A DNA stretch of 26,416 bases, taken from contig CAJTJG010000029.1 of the NCBI GenBank assembly GCA_910576785.1, positions 1-26,416 on the forward strand, written 5' to 3'. The position numbers were made by a program, and so were the translations under genes. Positions 24,401 to 26,416 of this stretch are shown here, in pieces. The notes beneath the pieces are model-generated. The model saw only the letters and a list, made by a program, of their open reading frames with translations. It was not told where the DNA came from and searched no databases. Within the stretch, counting starts at the first letter, position 1. Every line of letters starts with the position of its first letter. The stretch is from an uncultured Duncaniella sp. (GTDB taxonomy: Bacteria; Bacteroidota; Bacteroidia; Bacteroidales; Muribaculaceae).

Positions 24401-24693
24401 ATGCCTACCTCAACGACAACGGCATCCCAGCCATCCGTGTATACTGGCCATCACAGCCCGACATGCATCCCCAGGCGATAGACCTGCTCCATGAGCACAA
24501 GGTGGACATGGTGGTCAACATCCCCAAGAACTTCACCACCGCCGAGCTCACCAACGGCTACAAGATACGCCGCGCGGCCATCGACCTCAACATCCCGCTG
24601 ATGACCAACGCCCGTCTTGCATCGGCCTACATAGAGGCATTCACCACCCACCCCATCGACGAGATCGAGATCAAGAGCTGGGACGAATATTGA
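21469..24693 (+). CDS. carB: carbamoyl phosphate synthase large subunit
   Basis: Synthetase subunit that makes carbamoyl phosphate from bicarbonate, two ATP and CarA-derived ammonia. The 1074 residues show the duplicated structure: first half [23 protein letters not shown] (about 10-32) with [14 protein letters not shown] and [22 protein letters not shown]; second half [18 protein letters not shown] (about 564-581) with [15 protein letters not shown] and [15 protein letters not shown]; and a C-terminal MGS-type allosteric domain (about 940-1060, '[13 protein letters not shown]'). Both ATP-grasp sites look intact. It is in an operon with carA. A palindromic hairpin lies about 55 nt downstream. 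Confidence 0.97.
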   Translation: [1074 protein letters not shown]

Positions 24694-24731
24694 CACACTC
24701 CCCCTCTCTTCCGCTGACCTGAGAGTGGCCG

Positions 24732-24764
24732 TGTCCTCATTGACAGAAAGATACAAAGGGACAA
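24732..24764 (-). repeat. 33-nt dispersed intergenic repeat, copy B
   Basis: Read on the minus strand, this stretch matches 770-802 at 28 of 33 bases without gaps. The bases immediately after it (24768-24798) form a second, inverted and less exact copy, so the locus is a palindrome of two head-to-head units with a 3-nt spacer. Confidence 0.6.
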
Positions 24765-24794
24765 CGATTGTCCCTTTGTATCCTTCTATATTTT
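24745..24794 (+). terminator. Palindromic hairpin after carB, probable terminator
   Basis: GATACAAAGGGACAA (24750-24764) pairs perfectly with TTGTCCCTTTGTATC (24768-24782) around a 3-nt loop, and pairing continues outward past one mismatch (24745-24748 with 24784-24787). A T-rich stretch (TATATTTT) follows. It is suitably placed to end the carAB transcript. Confidence 0.6.
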
Positions 24795-24909
24795 GACACA
24801 CCACCCATGATTCAGCGCCCAAAACACATTCACCGGACGCAACGGAGAGCGCATTCTGATATTCAGGATACAAAATTTCAAAAAAAAGACAACATTATGT
24901 TTTCGGGGG

Positions 24910-24940
24910 TTGTAAAAGGGGCGCAAAATTTGTAAATTTG
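24910..24940 (+). promoter_or_regulatory. Enolase promoter
   Basis: TTG (24910-24912), a 20-nt spacer and TAAATTTG (24933-24940), 59 nt before the eno ATG. An A-rich stretch upstream (24867-24897) may act as an UP-like element. Confidence 0.65.
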
Positions 24941-24999
24941 CGGGCAGAAAATCAAATAGCACACAGACATCAATTTTACCCCAATACATACAACCAACT

Positions 25000-26295
25000 A
25001 TGAAAATTGAAAAGATTATCGGTCGTGAAGTCCTTGACTCACGTGGCAATCCCACCGTTGAAGTAGACGTAATCCTCGAGAGCGGCGCACGTGGCCGCGC
25101 ATCCGTACCCTCGGGCGCATCCACAGGCGAGAACGAGGCCCTCGAGCTCCGCGACGGTGACAAAGGCCGCTACATGGGCAAGGGTGTCACCAAGGCTGTG
25201 GCCAACGTAAACGGTCCCATCGCCGAGGCCCTCAAGGGCATGAGCGCTCTTGACCAGATCAAGATTGACGAGACCATGCTCGCACTCGACGGCACCGACA
25301 CCAAGAGCAACCTCGGCGCCAACGCCATCCTCGGCGTATCGCTCGCCGTTGCCAAGGCTGCCGCTGACTACCTCGACCTCCCCCTCTACAAATATATCGG
25401 TGGCTGCAACAGCTACGTGCTCCCCGTTCCCATGATGAACATCATCAACGGCGGTGCACACTCCGACGCCCCCATCTGCTTCCAGGAGTTCATGATCCGT
25501 CCCATCGGCGCATGCTGCTTCAAGGAAGGTATCCGCATGGGCACCGAGGTATTCCACAACCTCAAGAAAGTGCTTCATGACCGTGGCCTCTCCACCGCTG
25601 TAGGTGACGAGGGTGGTTTCGCTCCCGCACTTGACGGCACCGAGGACGCTCTCAACGTCATCATCAAGGCTATCGAGCTCGCCGGCTACGTACCCGGCAA
25701 GGACGTGACCATCGGTCTCGACTGCGCTTCCTCCGAGTTCTACAAGAACGGTGTATACGACTACACCTGGAAGCAGGGTGCCGACGCTCCCAAGCTCACC
25801 TCCGCCCAGCAGGCCGAGTTCCTCAAGGAGCTCGTTGAGAAGTACCCCATCGACTCCATCGAGGACGGTATGGACCAGAACGACTGGGAAGGCTGGAAGA
25901 TCCTCACCGACCTCATCGGCGACCGCTGCCAGCTCGTTGGCGACGACCTCTTCGTTACCAACGTGAAGTACCTCAAGAAGGGTATCGAACTCGGCTGCGC
26001 CAACTCCATCCTCGTGAAGGTTAACCAGATCGGCTCGCTCACCGAGACCCTCCGTGCCGTAGAGCTCGCTCAGCGCAACGGTTACACCGCCGTTATCTCC
26101 CACCGTTCGGGTGAGACCGAGGACGCTACCATCGCTGACATCGCCGTTGCTACCAACGCCGGACAGATCAAGACCGGTTCCGCAAGCCGCTCTGACCGTA
26201 TGGCCAAGTACAACCAGCTCCTCCGTATCCAGGAAGAGCTCGGCGAGGCTGCTGAGTATGGCTATGGCAAAAAGACCAAAATGCCCCAGGCCTAA
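25000..26295 (+). CDS. eno: enolase (phosphopyruvate hydratase)
   Basis: Glycolytic conversion of 2-phosphoglycerate to phosphoenolpyruvate, Mg2+-dependent; cytosolic. The 431 residues are normal length. Motifs are EVLDSRGNPTVEVDV (10-24), SVPSGASTGENEALELRD (35-52), the metal and catalytic regions VGDEGGFAP, SIEDGMDQNDW and GDDLFVTN, the catalytic lysine in LVKVNQIGSLTET and the signature SHRSGETEDATIADIAV. Codons are almost uniformly C-ending for many amino acids, as in the TPR gene at 5825, indicating high expression. It is a single gene with its own promoter and downstream hairpins. Confidence 0.98.
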   Translation: MKIEKIIGREVLDSRGNPTVEVDVILESGARGRASVPSGASTGENEALELRDGDKGRYMGKGVTKAVANVNGPIAEALKGMSALDQIKIDETMLALDGTDTKSNLGANAILGVSLAVAKAAADYLDLPLYKYIGGCNSYVLPVPMMNIINGGAHSDAPICFQEFMIRPIGACCFKEGIRMGTEVFHNLKKVLHDRGLSTAVGDEGGFAPALDGTEDALNVIIKAIELAGYVPGKDVTIGLDCASSEFYKNGVYDYTWKQGADAPKLTSAQQAEFLKELVEKYPIDSIEDGMDQNDWEGWKILTDLIGDRCQLVGDDLFVTNVKYLKKGIELGCANSILVKVNQIGSLTETLRAVELAQRNGYTAVISHRSGETEDATIADIAVATNAGQIKTGSASRSDRMAKYNQLLRIQEELGEAAEYGYGKKTKMPQA

Positions 26296-26307
26296 GCACC
26301 TGACCAC

Positions 26308-26381
26308 AGTGCACCCCCGCGGGTGACACTATGATACACATCGAGTAGGAGGTGAACACTAATTGAGGTGTTCACCTCTTT
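26308..26381 (+). terminator. Tandem hairpins after eno
   Basis: The first stem is AGTGCACCC (26308-26316) with GGGTGACACT (26321-26330), one bulged base and no T run. The second is GAGGTGAACAC (26349-26359) with GTGTTCACCTC (26368-26378), perfect, with an 8-nt loop and a short T-rich tail. The second is the better terminator. Confidence 0.6.
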
Positions 26382-26416
26382 CGTGTTCACTTGTCCTCTC
26401 ACACCACCGTACAAGC

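Larger units (their letters stand above)
24694..24999. other. carB-eno intergenic region
   Basis: The 306 bases hold a palindromic hairpin that also carries repeat copy B (24732-24798), then AT-rich DNA with A tracts and the enolase promoter (24910-24940) with an untranslated leader of about 55 nt. No ORF is supported. Confidence 0.7.

Noticed and set aside
25039..26307. 422-codon open frame antisense to enolase
   Set aside because: Its composition (Gly/Val/Leu/Glu-rich, no motif) is the mirror of the highly biased eno codons; eno itself is fully recognisable. Codon-bias shadow.
26384..26395. GTGTTCACTTGT word shared with 851-862 near serA
   Set aside because: At 851-862 the word overlaps the last codons and stop of serA, so the match is partly coding and short; not counted as a repeat copy.
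1..26416. CRISPR array, tRNA/rRNA genes, insertion sequences, prophage genes
   Set aside because: Looked for by eye on both strands; no regularly spaced repeats, cloverleaf sequences, transposase or phage structural genes were recognised.

Overview
The window reads as chromosomal DNA from a Bacteroidales bacterium, most likely of the Muribaculaceae/Bacteroidaceae type. This is inferred from Bacteroidota-type promoters (a -33 TTTG-like box, about 20 nt, then TAnnTTTG), the absence of strong Shine-Dalgarno sequences, Bacteroidota-specific genes (DUF4494, a TPR lipoprotein, a type IIIK-like SerA) and GC-rich coding DNA between AT-rich spacers. No rRNA, tRNA, CRISPR array, insertion sequence or integrase was recognised.

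Layout. 1-529 (-): 5' part of a TPR-type lipoprotein. 857-4274 (-): serine synthesis genes serC-serA, preceded by rarA, an AAA+ ATPase of replication-fork maintenance. 4474-7450 (+): a small two-helix membrane protein, an orphan PstS-like phosphate-binding lipoprotein and a secreted TPR protein with strongly biased codons, closed by a strong terminator. 7582-9281 (+): an AT-rich darT-darG toxin-antitoxin module with its own promoter, wedged between that terminator and a WecG/TagA-type glycosyltransferase whose start overlaps darG by 14 nt. 10079-14087 (+): a tight run of DUF4494, yggS, neuC-like epimerase, neuA/legF-like CMP-sugar synthetase and a CBS-nucleotidyltransferase (PtmE-like), which together look like part of a nonulosonic (legionaminic-like) acid pathway. 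14174-15745 (+): obgE and yraN. 15867-17751 (+): an AT-rich accessory pair, a secreted Spi-like protein (streptopain-inhibitor/C10 prodomain type) overlapping a serpin lipoprotein. 18027-19439 (+): a solitary GH140/DUF4038 glycosidase, facing a nitroreductase (19451-20203, -). 20374-24693 (+): carA-carB. 25000-26295 (+): enolase.

The core genes cover serine, carbamoyl phosphate, glycolysis, ribosome assembly and fork repair. The accessory content consists of the DarTG defence/TA module, the protease-inhibitor pair, the partial sialic-acid-like locus and the lone apiosidase-like enzyme. The points most worth following up are the overlapping Spi-like/serpin pair, whose serpin has a degenerate hinge; the tightly embedded DarTG; a 33-nt intergenic repeat found near both ends of the window; a promoter-plus-terminator unit without an ORF before the GH140 gene; and several genes whose -7 box lies only a few bases before the start codon.
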